A stretch of 64,000 bases of DNA from an uncultured Rhizobiaceae group bacterium (GTDB taxonomy: Bacteria > Pseudomonadota > Alphaproteobacteria > Rhizobiales > Rhizobiaceae), in the NCBI GenBank assembly GCA_947501445.1, contig CANMVS010000002.1, positions 496,001 to 560,000 of the forward strand, given 5' to 3'. This document shows, one piece after another, positions 46,661-56,627 of this stretch. The notes under the pieces were generated by a model, which was not told where the DNA came from, ran no database searches, and was given only the letters and a program-made list of their open reading frames with translations. Each line of letters starts with the position of its first letter. Within the stretch, counting starts at the first letter, position 1. Both the position numbers and the translations under genes were made by a program.

Positions 46661-47044
46661 TCAGCCCTGCATGCTTTCATAGGTTATTAGAGCAATGGAG
46701 GCGCCAAAGGGATCGCGAATTGTGGCCATGCGCCCAACACCGGGGAAATCAGCAGGTCCCTCGACACTTTCACCGCCATTGTCGAGCGCTGACTGGTAGC
46801 GTGCATCAACGTCGTCAACCGTGATGTAAATGGTCCATCCTCCTTCGGGCACAGGATGCGGCATGAAGCCGCCAATCGGACCCTCACCGACCATGATTCC
46901 CGCATAGGATGAACCATCTTTCATCGGCATATCAGCAACATGCCAGCCAACAACTGACTCGTAAAACTTGCGTGCCGCCGCCGGATCTTTGCCACTGTGT
47001 TGAATCCAGCTCGCCGCGCCATGTGTTTGCATTGGATTATCCAT
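46661..47044 (-). CDS. VOC family (glyoxalase-like) protein
   Basis: This is a 127-residue glyoxalase/bleomycin-resistance-fold protein with two beta-alpha-beta-beta-beta modules. The segments FYESVVGWHVADMPMKDGS, GGFMPHPVPEGGWTIYITV and RDPFGASIALI are typical. Possible metal ligands are at the usual strands but one is not obvious. It follows the sigma-factor gene by 60 nt. VOC proteins are common partners of ECF42 sigma factors, so it may belong to the regulon. Confidence 0.88.
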   Translation of the reverse strand: MDNPMQTHGAASWIQHSGKDPAAARKFYESVVGWHVADMPMKDGSSYAGIMVGEGPIGGFMPHPVPEGGWTIYITVDDVDARYQSALDNGGESVEGPADFPGVGRMATIRDPFGASIALITYESMQG

Positions 47045-47104
47045 CTCATTCTCCCTGTTTAAATCAGTTGCGATAAACCAAGGACGAACGGGAATATGGA
47101 TTCC

Positions 47105-48388
47105 CTACACAGTCACAATATTTTTTTCAGATTTTTTACATGACCCAATTTGCTGGTGAATATGCTCCCTCTCCTGCCCCGTCGGACCGAGCAGCAAAGC
47201 CTGCTCATAGGCGGCAATGGCCTGCTCGAATTGTCCGGCACTTTGCAGCAGGGACGCACGGGTCGCGTGGAAATAAAGATAATTGTCCAACGTTGTTGCA
47301 TGGGAGGCAAGGTAGGCAAGTCCGGTTTGCGCATCGCTGGTTTTTGAAAGTGCCACCGCCCTGTTCAGGGAAACAACGGGAGATGGCTGTACCTGTTCGA
47401 GCGCGGCATAGAGCCTTTCAATCTCTGCCCAGTCAGTGTCTTCAGCCTGTTGTGCCCTGCAGTGAGTTGCCGCAATAGCAGCCTGTATCTGATAGGGTCC
47501 TGCACGCCCGTGACGCAGCGCCTTCTCAAGCAAGACACGCCCCTCGGCAATCTCGATCTGGTCCCACAACGTTCTGTTCTGATCCTCCAGAGCAACCAGG
47601 CGACCATCAGAAGTCAACCGCGCCCCGCGGCGTGAATTTTGAAACAGACACAGTGCCAGCAGACCCATGACCTCTGCTTGCGAAGGAAACAATCTGATAA
47701 GAAGGCGCACCAGCCGGATGGCTTCATCGCATAGTTCTTCGCGAATATGAACATCGCCGCCACTTGCCGAATAGCCTTCGTTGAAAAGCAGATAAGCCAT
47801 GACGCAGACCGCCTTCAATCGAGCCGCCCGCTCCTGCAGCGTGGGACTTTCCAGCTGGGTTGCAATGGCCGCCGCTCTTTTCTTCGCTCTGGTTATCCGT
47901 TGTTCCATGGCCTTGGGTTTGACAACAAAGGCCCGGGCAATTTTATCCACCGAAAATCCACCAATGACTTTCAGCGCCAACGCCAACTGATCCTGTAGGG
48001 CTAGATCCGGATGGCAACACATGAACATGAGCCGCAGCACATCATCACGCAGCTCCGCCGTGTCAATCAACTCGGCAATATCGGCCTCAATATTTCCACC
48101 CTCAACAGGCACATCCGGCAATGCGTCCTTGAACACGAGCCGTTTGTCCTTTCGCAGCCGATCTATTGTCGCATTGCGGCCGGTCAGCAGCAGCCAGGCT
48201 GTCGGATCGCGCGGAATGCCCTGTAATGGCCAGCGCTCGAGCGCGCGTTTGCAAGCCTCCTGATAGGCCTCCTCCGCCATATCCAGATCGAAAAACTGAC
48301 GCGTAAGTGCAGCCAGAACACGCGTTCTGGCTGCGGAAAAATGTGCGGCTATGGCCCCGGATTCATCCAACGAATCAGCTATCAGCAT
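47105..48388 (-). CDS. ECF42-type RNA polymerase sigma factor
   Basis: This is a sigma-70 family protein of about 427 residues with region 2 (RQFFDLDMAEEAYQEACKRAL, GIPRDPTAWLLLTGRNATID), region 4 (VIGGFSVDKIARAFVV, MEQRITRAKKRA), and a long C-terminal TPR-like extension of over 200 residues. This layout and the neighbouring DGPF-type gene match the ECF42 group, which lacks a classical anti-sigma factor and needs the C-terminal extension. The ATG at 48388 overlaps the YciI gene by 14 nt. The TTG frame from 48421 is less likely. No anti-sigma gene is present. Confidence 0.88.
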   Translation of the reverse strand: MLIADSLDESGAIAAHFSAARTRVLAALTRQFFDLDMAEEAYQEACKRALERWPLQGIPRDPTAWLLLTGRNATIDRLRKDKRLVFKDALPDVPVEGGNIEADIAELIDTAELRDDVLRLMFMCCHPDLALQDQLALALKVIGGFSVDKIARAFVVKPKAMEQRITRAKKRAAAIATQLESPTLQERAARLKAVCVMAYLLFNEGYSASGGDVHIREELCDEAIRLVRLLIRLFPSQAEVMGLLALCLFQNSRRGARLTSDGRLVALEDQNRTLWDQIEIAEGRVLLEKALRHGRAGPYQIQAAIAATHCRAQQAEDTDWAEIERLYAALEQVQPSPVVSLNRAVALSKTSDAQTGLAYLASHATTLDNYLYFHATRASLLQSAGQFEQAIAAYEQALLLGPTGQEREHIHQQIGSCKKSEKNIVTV

Positions 48389-48752
48389 CTTCAACGGCGA
48401 TCTTGCCACCGCCCCAGCCAATCGGTCTCACTTCGTAGGCTGCTATGCCCTGCGGCAGTTTCTTTGCCTGTTCAATCGCTGCATCGATTGTTTCGCATTC
48501 GATCACATAGATACCAAGCAGCTGTTCCTTCGTTTCGGCAAAGGGGCCATCAAGCACAAGCAGATTTTCACCAGTTTGACGCACAGTCATTGCCGATGAT
48601 GTATCCATCAGTTTTGCAACCGCATCAAGCGTACCGCTGCCGGTGAGTTCCTGTTGCAAGGCCCGATGCTTGTCCAGCGCCTGCTCCTGTTCTTCATCCG
48701 TGAGGCGGCCAAAAATATCTTCAGAAGAATAAATCAGAATTGCATATTGCAT
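48375..48752 (-). CDS. YciI-like DGPF-domain protein
   Basis: This is a 125-residue protein with the DGPF motif (VLDGPFAETKEQL) and the ferredoxin-like YCII fold. AILIYSSEDIF at the N-terminus and CETIDAAIEQAKKLP are typical. ECF42 sigma factors are usually encoded next to such genes and drive them. I chose ATG at 48752, with AGGAG upstream. Function unknown; YciI relatives have weak hydrolase/lyase-like chemistry. It is first in the operon and overlaps the sigma gene. Confidence 0.9.
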   Translation of the reverse strand: MQYAILIYSSEDIFGRLTDEEQEQALDKHRALQQELTGSGTLDAVAKLMDTSSAMTVRQTGENLLVLDGPFAETKEQLLGIYVIECETIDAAIEQAKKLPQGIAAYEVRPIGWGGGKIAVEDADS

Positions 48753-49211
48753 AAATTGCTCCTGATCACGACACTCGGTGCCCATGATCTGATTTCAAAA
48801 CCGGCGAAAAACCGGCACGCCGTAAACTGCCACCGGTTATTATTTATTTGTATCAATTCAACTGGTTACACATTTTTTACGCTCAAGAATCTTCTGACGA
48901 TAGCTTGAAGTCATTGCATATTGCAAGATCAACACCGCATACATCTGGTTGTGATTTACATCCTGATCCAGCCAAATCCCTATCATTTGAATTGACAAAT
49001 CAGGGCACAATTCCGGTGACAATCGAGATGAAATCCATTTCATGTTGACAATTTGCATCATCAACAACAAAGCATTCTCACATTATTGTAATCTGGATGC
49101 ATGGGCCGGTAGAATTCGCGTGATTGCCTCTTTTCAACCGTCTGATCTGCTATAGTTCCTTTGAAGGTTACTGAACTGTTATTTTATCGTCAGCATCTGG
49201 AGACTTTCGAC
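48753..49211. other. intergenic region upstream of the DGPF/sigma operon
   Basis: AT-rich region of about 460 nt between divergent genes. It should hold the promoter of the ECF42-type operon (left) and of the small secreted protein (right). A GC-rich repeat, AACCGG...CCGGTT, occurs at 48799-48836. Small reading frames here lack ribosome binding sites. No RNA gene recognised. Confidence 0.4.
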
Positions 49212-49520
49212 ATGAAAAGAGCCCTTCTCACGCTTTGTATAGTGGCTGTCAGCTTCCCGGCTCTCGCCATCAATCGCTACAATGTCCAAACCATGACCTG
49301 CAGTGCTGTACAATCAGCGGTCAAACAGGATGGTGCGGCCATATTGCGTTATCGCTCAGCGCGTAATCCTTCCCTGCCGCTCTATGATCGATATGTTCGC
49401 AACGCCAATTTTTGTGACATCAATGAAACGGCGCAAATCTCCTTTGTGCCTTCAAAAGACAACCCAAACTGTCGCGTTCGTCGTTGTGAATCAGTCAATT
49501 ATAATGATTTCGGCGACTGA
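49212..49520 (+). CDS. small secreted protein, uncharacterised
   Basis: This is a 102-residue protein with a signal peptide (MKRALLTLCIVAVSFPALA). The mature part contains four cysteines spread as TMTCSAVQ, FCDIN, NCRVRRC, probably forming two disulfides. The QDGAAILRYRS segment is reminiscent of a small family in Rhizobiales with no known function. I chose ATG at 49212 with GGAG upstream; the longer frame from 49161 lacks signal-peptide logic. Stand-alone gene. Confidence 0.75.
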   Translation: MKRALLTLCIVAVSFPALAINRYNVQTMTCSAVQSAVKQDGAAILRYRSARNPSLPLYDRYVRNANFCDINETAQISFVPSKDNPNCRVRRCESVNYNDFGD

Positions 49521-49649
49521 GTTTATCGAAACGATCATCTGGCCTCGCATTGTCGTCGGCAAGTCGTTATGACGGCTGTACCGACCACAATTGGATTTTA
49601 CTCTTATCCGGATCACGGTATTGGGTAAAATACCTGAAACGAGGCCAGT

Positions 49650-50045
49650 ATGACCGACACCCAGCCCCCTTGTCCCAATGGCACGCTAACCCTGCGCACA
49701 CTGGCCATGCCGGGCGATGCGAATGCTGCCGGCGACATTTTTGGCGGTTGGGTCATGGCCCAGATGGATCTGGCCTGTGGGATTCGTGCGGCAGAACATG
49801 CCGGAGGCCGTGTTGTAACCGCAGCCGTCAATGAAATGGTTTTTGAAAAACCGATGCACGTTGGCGATACGCTCTGCGTCTACATAGAAATTGAAAAAAC
49901 CGGGCGCACGTCGATGACCCTCCTGGTCGAGGCCTGGGCGCAACGTTATCTCAAGCCGATCCGGGAAAAACTTATTGTTGGTCGATTTGTTATGGTTGCC
50001 CTTGATGATGATGGAAAACCTACGCCCATCAGCACGATGGGCTGA
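49650..50045 (+). CDS. acyl-CoA thioesterase, YciA-like
   Basis: This is a 131-residue hotdog-fold thioesterase. The conserved GDANAAGDIFGGWVMAQMD holds the catalytic-helix Asp region, followed by AVNEMVFEKPMHVGDTLCVY and EKTGRTSMTLLVEAW. It would cleave short or medium acyl-CoAs in the cytoplasm. The start at 49650 has AACGAGG upstream. A full copy of the intergenic repeat follows 15 nt later. Confidence 0.92.
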   Translation: MTDTQPPCPNGTLTLRTLAMPGDANAAGDIFGGWVMAQMDLACGIRAAEHAGGRVVTAAVNEMVFEKPMHVGDTLCVYIEIEKTGRTSMTLLVEAWAQRYLKPIREKLIVGRFVMVALDDDGKPTPISTMG

Positions 50046-50059
50046 TCAGATACACAAGA

Positions 50060-50158
50060 GCAAATCAGGTTTTGATGGAATTGGCAAAACCTGAACGCAT
50101 CGATAAATTCAGGGACCGACACCGTTGTCCCGTTTCTGACAAAACGTGAAACGGTCTA
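50060..50158 (+). repeat. intergenic repeat, full length (copy B)
   Basis: Full-length copy between the convergent thioesterase and MFS genes. The left hairpin is TCAGGTTTTG / CAAAACCTGA (50065-50094). The right module has outer arms ACCGTT (50121-50126) and AACGGT (50150-50155) enclosing CGTTT / AAACG. It ends 2 nt before the MFS stop codon. See copy A. Confidence 0.92.
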
Positions 50159-50159
50159 A

Positions 50160-51695
50160 TCACGCCGGTTGTGTCTTGCGCTTGGGTTCACCCAGAAAAA
50201 TCGCAAAGAACGCCAGCACAACACTTGCAACCGCTATTGTTTCTGCAATCTGCAATATCGTCTGGATTTGTGCCTGCCTATCAAGCAATTCTGCCACATA
50301 GGCGATTTTGGTTTCATAGGAGATATTGTCTCCCATATCGGCCAGATATTGGGTCAATGCCGGATTGGCGTTGGAAATATTGCCAACATAGCGGGACCAG
50401 TTTGACAAAATACCGTCATAATACAGCACGCCGACAGCAGTTGTGCCAAATGAAAATCCCAGTGTTTTTACCAGGTTGAACATTCCAGCGCCCTCATCGC
50501 GCTTGTGTGCGGGAATAAAGGCAAATGCGCGTGCGGCCAGAAGCGGGAATGCCAGCATCATGCCAAATTCAATGATCACACCGGGCGGCACCGCCTGCCA
50601 CATGCCAATATCCTGATCCAATCGACTAAACCAGAACCAGCCAATAGCAAATAATAGGCATGCAATGATAAATGACTGGCGTATTGTCAGTATCGTCGTC
50701 AGCCGGCCGGCAACAAAGCTGCCCACGACGGCGCCCACACCATAGCAGCCGATGACAATGCCTGCCGTTGACGGCTCCCACCCCAAGGCATCAACAAACA
50801 ATTGCGGCGTCAGGATCATCAGTGCCAGAAATCCACTGCCGAACGTCGCGATCAATATGCAGCAAATACTGAAGTTGAAATCCGCAAAAAGGGTAATGTC
50901 GATAATGTGGCGTTCTCCCAACAAAATGCCACGACAAACAACAACAATGGCCGCAGTAAAGGAAATGAGCAGCAAAATGACAATCGTGCTTGAAGAAAAC
51001 CAATCAAGATTATCTCCCTTGTTCAGCGCGATTTGCAGACTGCCCAACATTATGGACAGGACCAAAAGGCCAAACCAATCAGTTTTGACCGGTTTTCGTA
51101 CCGTCTGTCTGACAAATTGAAGGATCATCATCAATGCCAGTGCACCGACCGGAACGTTAACCCAAAAATTCCACCGCCAATCCAGATGCTGAGCCAGATA
51201 ACCGCCCAATAGCGGCCCGATTGCCGGACCACCCATCACGCCAATCACCCAGAACGACAGGATTTTCGCCCGTTCCTTTTCCTCCACCGCATCCATCAGC
51301 ATGGCTTGAGACAGCGGGATCAACGGTCCGGAAAACAGCCCCTGGATGAAGCGAAAAAATACGATCATCTCCAGATCTTCAGATAGGCCGCAGGCAACCG
51401 ACGACAGGGTAAAACCGATAACCGAGGTGAGCACCAGAATTTTGCGTCCGAGCAGGCGTGAAAGATGGCCGGTTATGCCAATGATGATTGCCTGCCCGAC
51501 AGCAAACATGGTGACAACCCAGGTAATTTCATCGGCTGTCGCGTTGAGGTTCCCCGCCATATAGGGAAGAGCCACCGTCACAATAGTAAGATCGATTGAC
51601 GCCATCAGAGCAACGAACAAAGTCGTCGCAATGATCATATTCCGCTTGAAACCGGGCGGTATTGGCTTGATGGCACCTGCCACGTCTTCAGCCAT
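50160..51695 (-). CDS. EmrB-type (DHA2) multidrug MFS transporter
   Basis: This is an inner-membrane drug:proton antiporter of about 511 residues with fourteen predicted helices. IDLTIVTVALPYMAGNL (motif D1), GHLSRLLGRK (motif A) and GVMGGPAIGPLLGGYLA (motif C) are visible. The ATG at 51695 has GGAGA 5 nt upstream; the longer TTG frame to 51707 is unlikely. It partners the upstream HlyD/EmrA-like gene, 23 nt away, as a tripartite pump. Confidence 0.92.
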   Translation of the reverse strand: MAEDVAGAIKPIPPGFKRNMIIATTLFVALMASIDLTIVTVALPYMAGNLNATADEITWVVTMFAVGQAIIIGITGHLSRLLGRKILVLTSVIGFTLSSVACGLSEDLEMIVFFRFIQGLFSGPLIPLSQAMLMDAVEEKERAKILSFWVIGVMGGPAIGPLLGGYLAQHLDWRWNFWVNVPVGALALMMILQFVRQTVRKPVKTDWFGLLVLSIMLGSLQIALNKGDNLDWFSSSTIVILLLISFTAAIVVVCRGILLGERHIIDITLFADFNFSICCILIATFGSGFLALMILTPQLFVDALGWEPSTAGIVIGCYGVGAVVGSFVAGRLTTILTIRQSFIIACLLFAIGWFWFSRLDQDIGMWQAVPPGVIIEFGMMLAFPLLAARAFAFIPAHKRDEGAGMFNLVKTLGFSFGTTAVGVLYYDGILSNWSRYVGNISNANPALTQYLADMGDNISYETKIAYVAELLDRQAQIQTILQIAETIAVASVVLAFFAIFLGEPKRKTQPA

Positions 51696-51718
51696 GGCGC
51701 TCTCCAATCACCGCAATC

Positions 51719-52783
51719 CTACTGTCCTCCAGATGGCGGGTCTGTATTGACTTCCACCTGTGCACTTGCACCCAAACGATAGCGAAAGTCCTTGTTCTCG
51801 GCTTCCAGTTCAATACGAACCGGAATGCGCTGGGTTACCTTGACCCAGTTTCCCGTCGTGTTTTGAGGCGGCAACAGAGCAAACGATGCTGCCGAACTGG
51901 AACCGATACTCTCAACCGTTCCGGAGAATTTTTTGCCTCCATACATATCGATCGTGATATCAACCTTTTGACCTGGTCGGATGCGATGAACGCCCGTCTC
52001 CTTGAAATTGGCATCCACCCACCATTTGCCAGACTCAACAAATGGAAAAAGCTGCGACTGTGCCTCAACAACATCGCCGACGCGGAGCACAAAATCCGTC
52101 ACATAGCCATCGGCAGGTGCGACAACACTGGTCCAGTCCCTGTTAAGCTGCGCCAGCTCCACCTTGGCCGTTGCCAGTTCAATTTTTGCCTTGATGGATG
52201 CCTCTGAGCCATATTCTGCCTGTGTGACCTTCAACGCCGCCTTTAGCGCTTCCAGCTTCGATCTTGCCTCCGCAAGGCTGTTTTCAAGTTCAATGCCCTG
52301 AACCACGGGTGATACATCATCGCGTACAAGGGGTTTGTTGCGATCAGCCAATTCCTTAGCCGTATTCACAGCCACGACCTGCTGCGCCACAGCGGCCTGC
52401 GCTGCCACGACTTTCGCCTTTCCAGCCGTCACTTCCTGATGAATAAGCACCAGAGCCGCCTGCGCCGCTGCAAGGTCGGCATCATAGGAACGCGTATCAA
52501 TTTCAAACAGCAAATCGCCTTTTTTTACAAAACTGTTGTCCGTGACAGCGACTTTAGTCAGCGGCCCACTGACCATGGGTGAAATCCAAACATAATTGGC
52601 CTGAACATAGGCATTGTCGGTTGCCGGGTGATCCCGCTCAAAATTCCAATAGGCATAAATGCCAAACAACAACACAGCACCAACAGCCAACGCGCCAATG
52701 ACGACAAATATTTCCCGCATTTTGCTGGTATTGTTTTCTTCATCCTGGTTTTTTTCTACACGGTCATGAGAGTTGTCAGTCAA
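51719..52783 (-). CDS. HlyD/EmrA family membrane-fusion protein
   Basis: This is a periplasmic adaptor of an EmrAB-type pump, about 354 residues. One N-terminal helix is followed by biotinyl-lipoyl-like halves (YVQANYVWISPMVSGPLTKV and DWTSVVAPADGYV) around a coiled coil (about 100-190), then a beta-barrel domain with GQKVDITIDMYG. I chose TTG at 52783 because AAGGGGA lies 5 nt upstream; the longer frame starts at another TTG (52798). The downstream gene is the EmrB-like transporter; an outer-membrane partner is not in the window. Confidence 0.9.
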   Translation of the reverse strand: MTDNSHDRVEKNQDEENNTSKMREIFVVIGALAVGAVLLFGIYAYWNFERDHPATDNAYVQANYVWISPMVSGPLTKVAVTDNSFVKKGDLLFEIDTRSYDADLAAAQAALVLIHQEVTAGKAKVVAAQAAVAQQVVAVNTAKELADRNKPLVRDDVSPVVQGIELENSLAEARSKLEALKAALKVTQAEYGSEASIKAKIELATAKVELAQLNRDWTSVVAPADGYVTDFVLRVGDVVEAQSQLFPFVESGKWWVDANFKETGVHRIRPGQKVDITIDMYGGKKFSGTVESIGSSSAASFALLPPQNTTGNWVKVTQRIPVRIELEAENKDFRYRLGASAQVEVNTDPPSGGQ

Positions 52784-53110
52784 ACCATTCCCCTTCAATC
52801 ATCAGAACCGCCAATCCGGCAAAAGACATCCTGCAAATACTGATCTCAACCCACCATATGTCTAATAAAAACAAGTGCAAGCCGCAAAAAAACGAATGTT
52901 TTGATACCGCCGTTTTTTGCCCATCATGGCTTCCAGCAATTTGGCTGCCAAAATTGGTACATTTGAACCATTTTCAGATTATAACTGCCGTTCAATCCAT
53001 GCGGACACCATGCCAAATTAAAAATCATCCTGACAAAAGGGTGTCAGCAGGATCGCAAATTCCACGCAATTGCCCTTTCCCTTTGGGCAATCTCTCTCCA
53101 TATTCGCCCT
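52784..53110. other. intergenic region upstream of uvrB
   Basis: About 330 nt, AT-rich, between divergent EmrA-like and uvrB genes. It should contain promoters for both. A LexA-like box (GTTC-N7-GTTC) was sought and not found. A CCCTTTCCCTTTGGG sequence lies at 53071-53085, near uvrB. Confidence 0.4.
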
Positions 53111-55927
53111 ATGAGCAAAAACGATGAAAAATCCCGGCCGGCTGGCTTCGCAGAGGCACCGCAAAAACCGCTTGATGGCGCGCCTGTAAGCGGGCCAATC
53201 GGTGATTGGGCAAATGAGATATCACGTCAGGCTTCCAAGTCCAAAGAGCCTGCGGTTAAAAAGGCTGCCAAAGGTGTGACCGCAGGACGCACGGCGCGTG
53301 GTACCTCAATTGGCGGCAGCAATGATCCGAAAACCCGGGCAGCGGCCGGTTTGAACCCGGTTGCGGGTTTGGATATGAGTCTGGAAGAAGCCCAGGCGCT
53401 GCAGTTGAAGGCCAAGAAAAAGGCTAAATCGAATAGCAGGTCCGCGAAAAAAACCGATGCGAATGCTGACGCCGACTTTGAAGGCTCAGGCGTCACTGCA
53501 ACCGTTGATGCCCTGTCAAAACTGATTGAATCAGGCAACCCCCTGTTCAAGGATGGCAAGGCCTGGCTGCCCCACCGTCCTTCCCGTCCGGACAAGTCTG
53601 AAGGCGGCATTAAAATTCAAATGGAAACCGAATTTGAACCCAGCGGCGATCAGCCCACTGCGATTGCGGATCTTGTATCGGGGCTTGAGGACAATGACAG
53701 GACCCAGGTTCTGTTGGGCGTGACCGGATCGGGCAAGACATTTACCATGGCCAAGGTGATTCAGGAGACACAACGTCCTGCGCTTATCCTAGCCCCCAAC
53801 AAGACGCTTGCGGCGCAGCTATACGGTGAATTCAAGAACTTCTTCCCCAATAATGCCGTTGAATATTTCGTGTCCTATTACGACTACTATCAACCGGAAG
53901 CCTACGTCGCAGGCTCTGACACCTATATAGAAAAAGAATCGTCCATTAACGAGCAAATTGACCGGATGCGCCACTCGGCCACCCGGTCTCTCATGGAACG
54001 CGATGACGCCATTATTGTCGCATCAGTGTCGTGTATTTATGGTATTGGCTCTGTCGAAACCTATACTGCAATGACGTTTCAAATGGCGCTCGGGGACCGG
54101 ATCGACCAACGACAGCTTCTGGCTGATCTTGTTGCCCAACAATACAAACGCTCTGATCTGAATTTCGTGCGCGGTACCTTCAGGGTCCGTGGTGACACCG
54201 TTGAAATATTCCCGGCTCACCTTGAAGACAGAGCCTGGCGCATATCACTATTTGGCGACGAGATTGACACGATTACCGAATTCGACCCGCTTACCGGTCA
54301 CAAGACGGATGAATTGAAATCAGTCAAGATCTACGCAAATTCGCACTATGTAACACCCAGACCAACGCTCAATCAGGCCGCCAAATCCATCAAGGAAGAG
54401 CTGACACACCGCCTGGCTGAACTGGAAAAGGCCGGGCGCCTGCTCGAAGCCCAGCGGCTTGAACAGCGGACCCGATATGACCTTGAGATGCTGGAGGCCA
54501 CAGGCTCGTGCCAGGGGATCGAAAACTATTCACGCTATCTGACGGGACGCGCGCCAGGTGAACCACCGCCGACACTTTTCGAGTACATCCCGGACAACGC
54601 ACTGATTTTCCTGGATGAAAGCCATGTGACAGTACCCCAGATCGGCGCGATGTACCGCGGTGACTTTCGCAGAAAAGCCACCCTTGCTGAATATGGCTTT
54701 CGCCTTCCCTCCTGCATGGACAATCGTCCTTTGCGTTTTGAGGAATGGGATGCAATGCGGCCACAGACGGTCGCCGTTTCAGCAACACCGGGTGGCTGGG
54801 AAATGGAACAGTCTGGCGGTGTGTTCGCTGAACAGGTCATTCGTCCCACAGGCCTCATTGACCCGCCGGTCGAAGTTCGCCCTGCAACAAGTCAGGTGGA
54901 TGATGTTCTCGATGAAATTCGCAGCAAATCCAAGGAAGGCTATCGTACCCTTGTCACCGTACTGACAAAACGCATGGCGGAGGATCTGACTGAATATCTG
55001 CATGAACAGGGCATACGTGTTCGTTATATGCACTCCGATATTGATACGCTTGAGCGTATCGAAATCATACGGGACTTGCGGCTTGGTGCCTTTGATGTGC
55101 TCGTGGGAATCAACCTGCTTCGCGAGGGACTGGACATCCCCGAGTGCGGACTCGTGGCCATTCTTGATGCTGACAAGGAAGGTTTTCTGCGCTCGGAAAC
55201 ATCACTGGTACAAACCATCGGACGCGCGGCACGTAATGTCGATGGCAAGGTAATCCTCTACGCGGATCGCATTACCGGCTCGATGGAACGCGCCATGGGT
55301 GAAACCAGCCGCCGTCGTGAAAAACAGGTCGCATGGAATACCGAGAACGGCATAACACCGGAAAGCGTCAAATCCCGCATCGCAGATATCCTCGACAGCG
55401 TCTACGAAAAAGATCATGTACGTGCAGACATTTCAGGCTTCAAGGAAAGTGGCGAGATGATTGGCAACAATCTGGCTGCCCATCTTGAGAGCCTGGAGAA
55501 ACAAATGCGCGATGCTGCGGCTGATCTGGACTTTGAAGAAGCCGCCAGGCTGCGCGATGAGGTTAAAAGACTGCGGGAAACCGAGCTTGCAATCATGGAT
55601 GATCCACTGGCACGCCTGCAAAACGATATGGACGCCAGCCCCCGGGCGCGTCGCGAGAAAAAAGGCAAACCCAGAGGGCCGCTTCCGCGCAGCGAAAGAG
55701 ACCCCGGATACTTTCAAAAACCGACACTGGATGACATGGGACCAGGCACAGATATGGCGCGACCGGTCGGCTCGGCGAAACGCCCGGCAAAGCCTTCCGG
55801 CACGGATAGCCACTCAGATACCGGCCCGACAAAGCGCGGGAAAATTGGCGCTGGATCCTATGAGGACCCTGCTGAACAAAAGCGCAAGAAAATGACACGC
55901 GGGAAAACCGGCAGGCCGGGTCATTGA
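53111..55927 (+). CDS. uvrB: excinuclease ABC subunit UvrB
   Basis: UvrB is the damage-verifying helicase of nucleotide excision repair. Canonical sequence starts near residue 170 ([12 protein letters not shown]). Walker A is GVTGSGKT, the beta-hairpin is [14 protein letters not shown], the DEAD-like box is FLDESHV, and the helicase C motifs include LREGLDIPE and [13 protein letters not shown] domain ([18 protein letters not shown]) near the C-terminus would contact UvrC. A basic, low-complexity N-terminal extension of about 165 residues is typical of alphaproteobacteria. The C-terminal tail is also low-complexity. Single gene; no SOS box was seen upstream. Confidence 0.97.
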   Translation: MSKNDEKSRPAGFAEAPQKPLDGAPVSGPIGDWANEISRQASKSKEPAVKKAAKGVTAGRTARGTSIGGSNDPKTRAAAGLNPVAGLDMSLEEAQALQLKAKKKAKSNSRSAKKTDANADADFEGSGVTATVDALSKLIESGNPLFKDGKAWLPHRPSRPDKSEGGIKIQMETEFEPSGDQPTAIADLVSGLEDNDRTQVLLGVTGSGKTFTMAKVIQETQRPALILAPNKTLAAQLYGEFKNFFPNNAVEYFVSYYDYYQPEAYVAGSDTYIEKESSINEQIDRMRHSATRSLMERDDAIIVASVSCIYGIGSVETYTAMTFQMALGDRIDQRQLLADLVAQQYKRSDLNFVRGTFRVRGDTVEIFPAHLEDRAWRISLFGDEIDTITEFDPLTGHKTDELKSVKIYANSHYVTPRPTLNQAAKSIKEELTHRLAELEKAGRLLEAQRLEQRTRYDLEMLEATGSCQGIENYSRYLTGRAPGEPPPTLFEYIPDNALIFLDESHVTVPQIGAMYRGDFRRKATLAEYGFRLPSCMDNRPLRFEEWDAMRPQTVAVSATPGGWEMEQSGGVFAEQVIRPTGLIDPPVEVRPATSQVDDVLDEIRSKSKEGYRTLVTVLTKRMAEDLTEYLHEQGIRVRYMHSDIDTLERIEIIRDLRLGAFDVLVGINLLREGLDIPECGLVAILDADKEGFLRSETSLVQTIGRAARNVDGKVILYADRITGSMERAMGETSRRREKQVAWNTENGITPESVKSRIADILDSVYEKDHVRADISGFKESGEMIGNNLAAHLESLEKQMRDAAADLDFEEAARLRDEVKRLRETELAIMDDPLARLQNDMDASPRARREKKGKPRGPLPRSERDPGYFQKPTLDDMGPGTDMARPVGSAKRPAKPSGTDSHSDTGPTKRGKIGAGSYEDPAEQKRKKMTRGKTGRPGH

Positions 55928-56030
55928 TGTTCTGAAATTTGGTGCGTGCCCGGCATTCACCATTGGTGTTCACGTTGGTGTAACACCATCGTGACGCGCA
56001 TCGGTGCATCCGTTTTGGCACAATAGCCCC

Positions 56031-56080
56031 ATAGGCCAACACCGTTCACCCGTTTCTGACAAAACGTGAAACGGTCCTGG
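56031..56080 (+). repeat. intergenic repeat, right module only (copy G)
   Basis: This has outer arms ACCGTT (56041-56046) and AACGGT (56070-56075) around CCCGTTTCTGACAAAACG, matching the right half of copies A-C, preceded by the matching AGGCC...ACACC. The left hairpin is absent. It lies between uvrB and the cytochrome c gene. Confidence 0.85.
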
Positions 56081-56103
56081 CAAAATTATGGGGATATGGG
56101 ATC

Positions 56104-56526
56104 ATGAAACGAGCGCTTCCCTGGACGATCGTTGTCCTGTCCGTGCTGGCAACAGCCTTTCCGGCACTTGCGCAGGATGTCACTGCTGGTGAAACGGTCT
56201 TCAAGAAATGCAAGGCCTGCCACAAGGTGGGCGATGATGCGAAAAACGGCGTAGGACCGCATTTGAACAATGTGGTTGGCCGCGCCGCCGGATCTGTCGA
56301 CGGATATAAATACGGCAAAGGCATGAAACAGGCCGGGGCAAACGGCCTGATTTGGACGGATGAGTTAATCATCGACTATATTACTGATCCAAAAACCTTT
56401 TTACGCACTTATCTTGATGACCCCAAGGCCAAAGCCAAAATGACCTTCAAGCTCAAAAAAGAGCAGCAACGCATCGATGTACTTGCCTATGTGAGAACCT
56501 TTTCTCCGGATGCACCAGCCGACTAA
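56104..56526 (+). CDS. cytochrome c, class I
   Basis: This is a periplasmic mono-heme cytochrome c of 140 residues. The signal peptide ends PALAQD. The heme motif CKACH is near residue 38 and the Met axial ligand is probably in KAKMTFKL. GVGPHLNNVVGRAAGS is the typical family segment (cytochrome c2/c550 type). It probably shuttles electrons between the bc1 complex and oxidases. Intergenic repeat copies flank it on both sides. Confidence 0.93.
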   Translation: MKRALPWTIVVLSVLATAFPALAQDVTAGETVFKKCKACHKVGDDAKNGVGPHLNNVVGRAAGSVDGYKYGKGMKQAGANGLIWTDELIIDYITDPKTFLRTYLDDPKAKAKMTFKLKKEQQRIDVLAYVRTFSPDAPAD

Positions 56527-56528
56527 AA

Positions 56529-56627
56529 CAATTCAGGTTTTGACGGAATCGGCAAGATCTGAATGCATCAACAAAAACAAAGGCCGACACTGTTGTCCCG
56601 TTTCTGACAAAACGTAAAACGGTCTGG
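56529..56627 (+). repeat. intergenic repeat, full length (copy C)
   Basis: Begins 3 nt after the cytochrome c stop. The left hairpin is TTCAGGTTTTG / CAAGATCTGAA (one mismatch), with the same linker (ATGCATCAACAAAA) as copy A and the right module CCCGTTTCTGACAAAACG, ending GGTCTGG. Confidence 0.92.

Noticed and set aside
49600-49645. Another intergenic repeat copy near the thioesterase start
   Set aside because: Only a short TAAAATACCTGAA-like string resembles it; the hairpin arm is missing and position differs from other copies.
52784-53110. LexA box upstream of uvrB
   Set aside because: No GTTC-N7-GTTC or GAAC-N7-GAAC match was found by eye.
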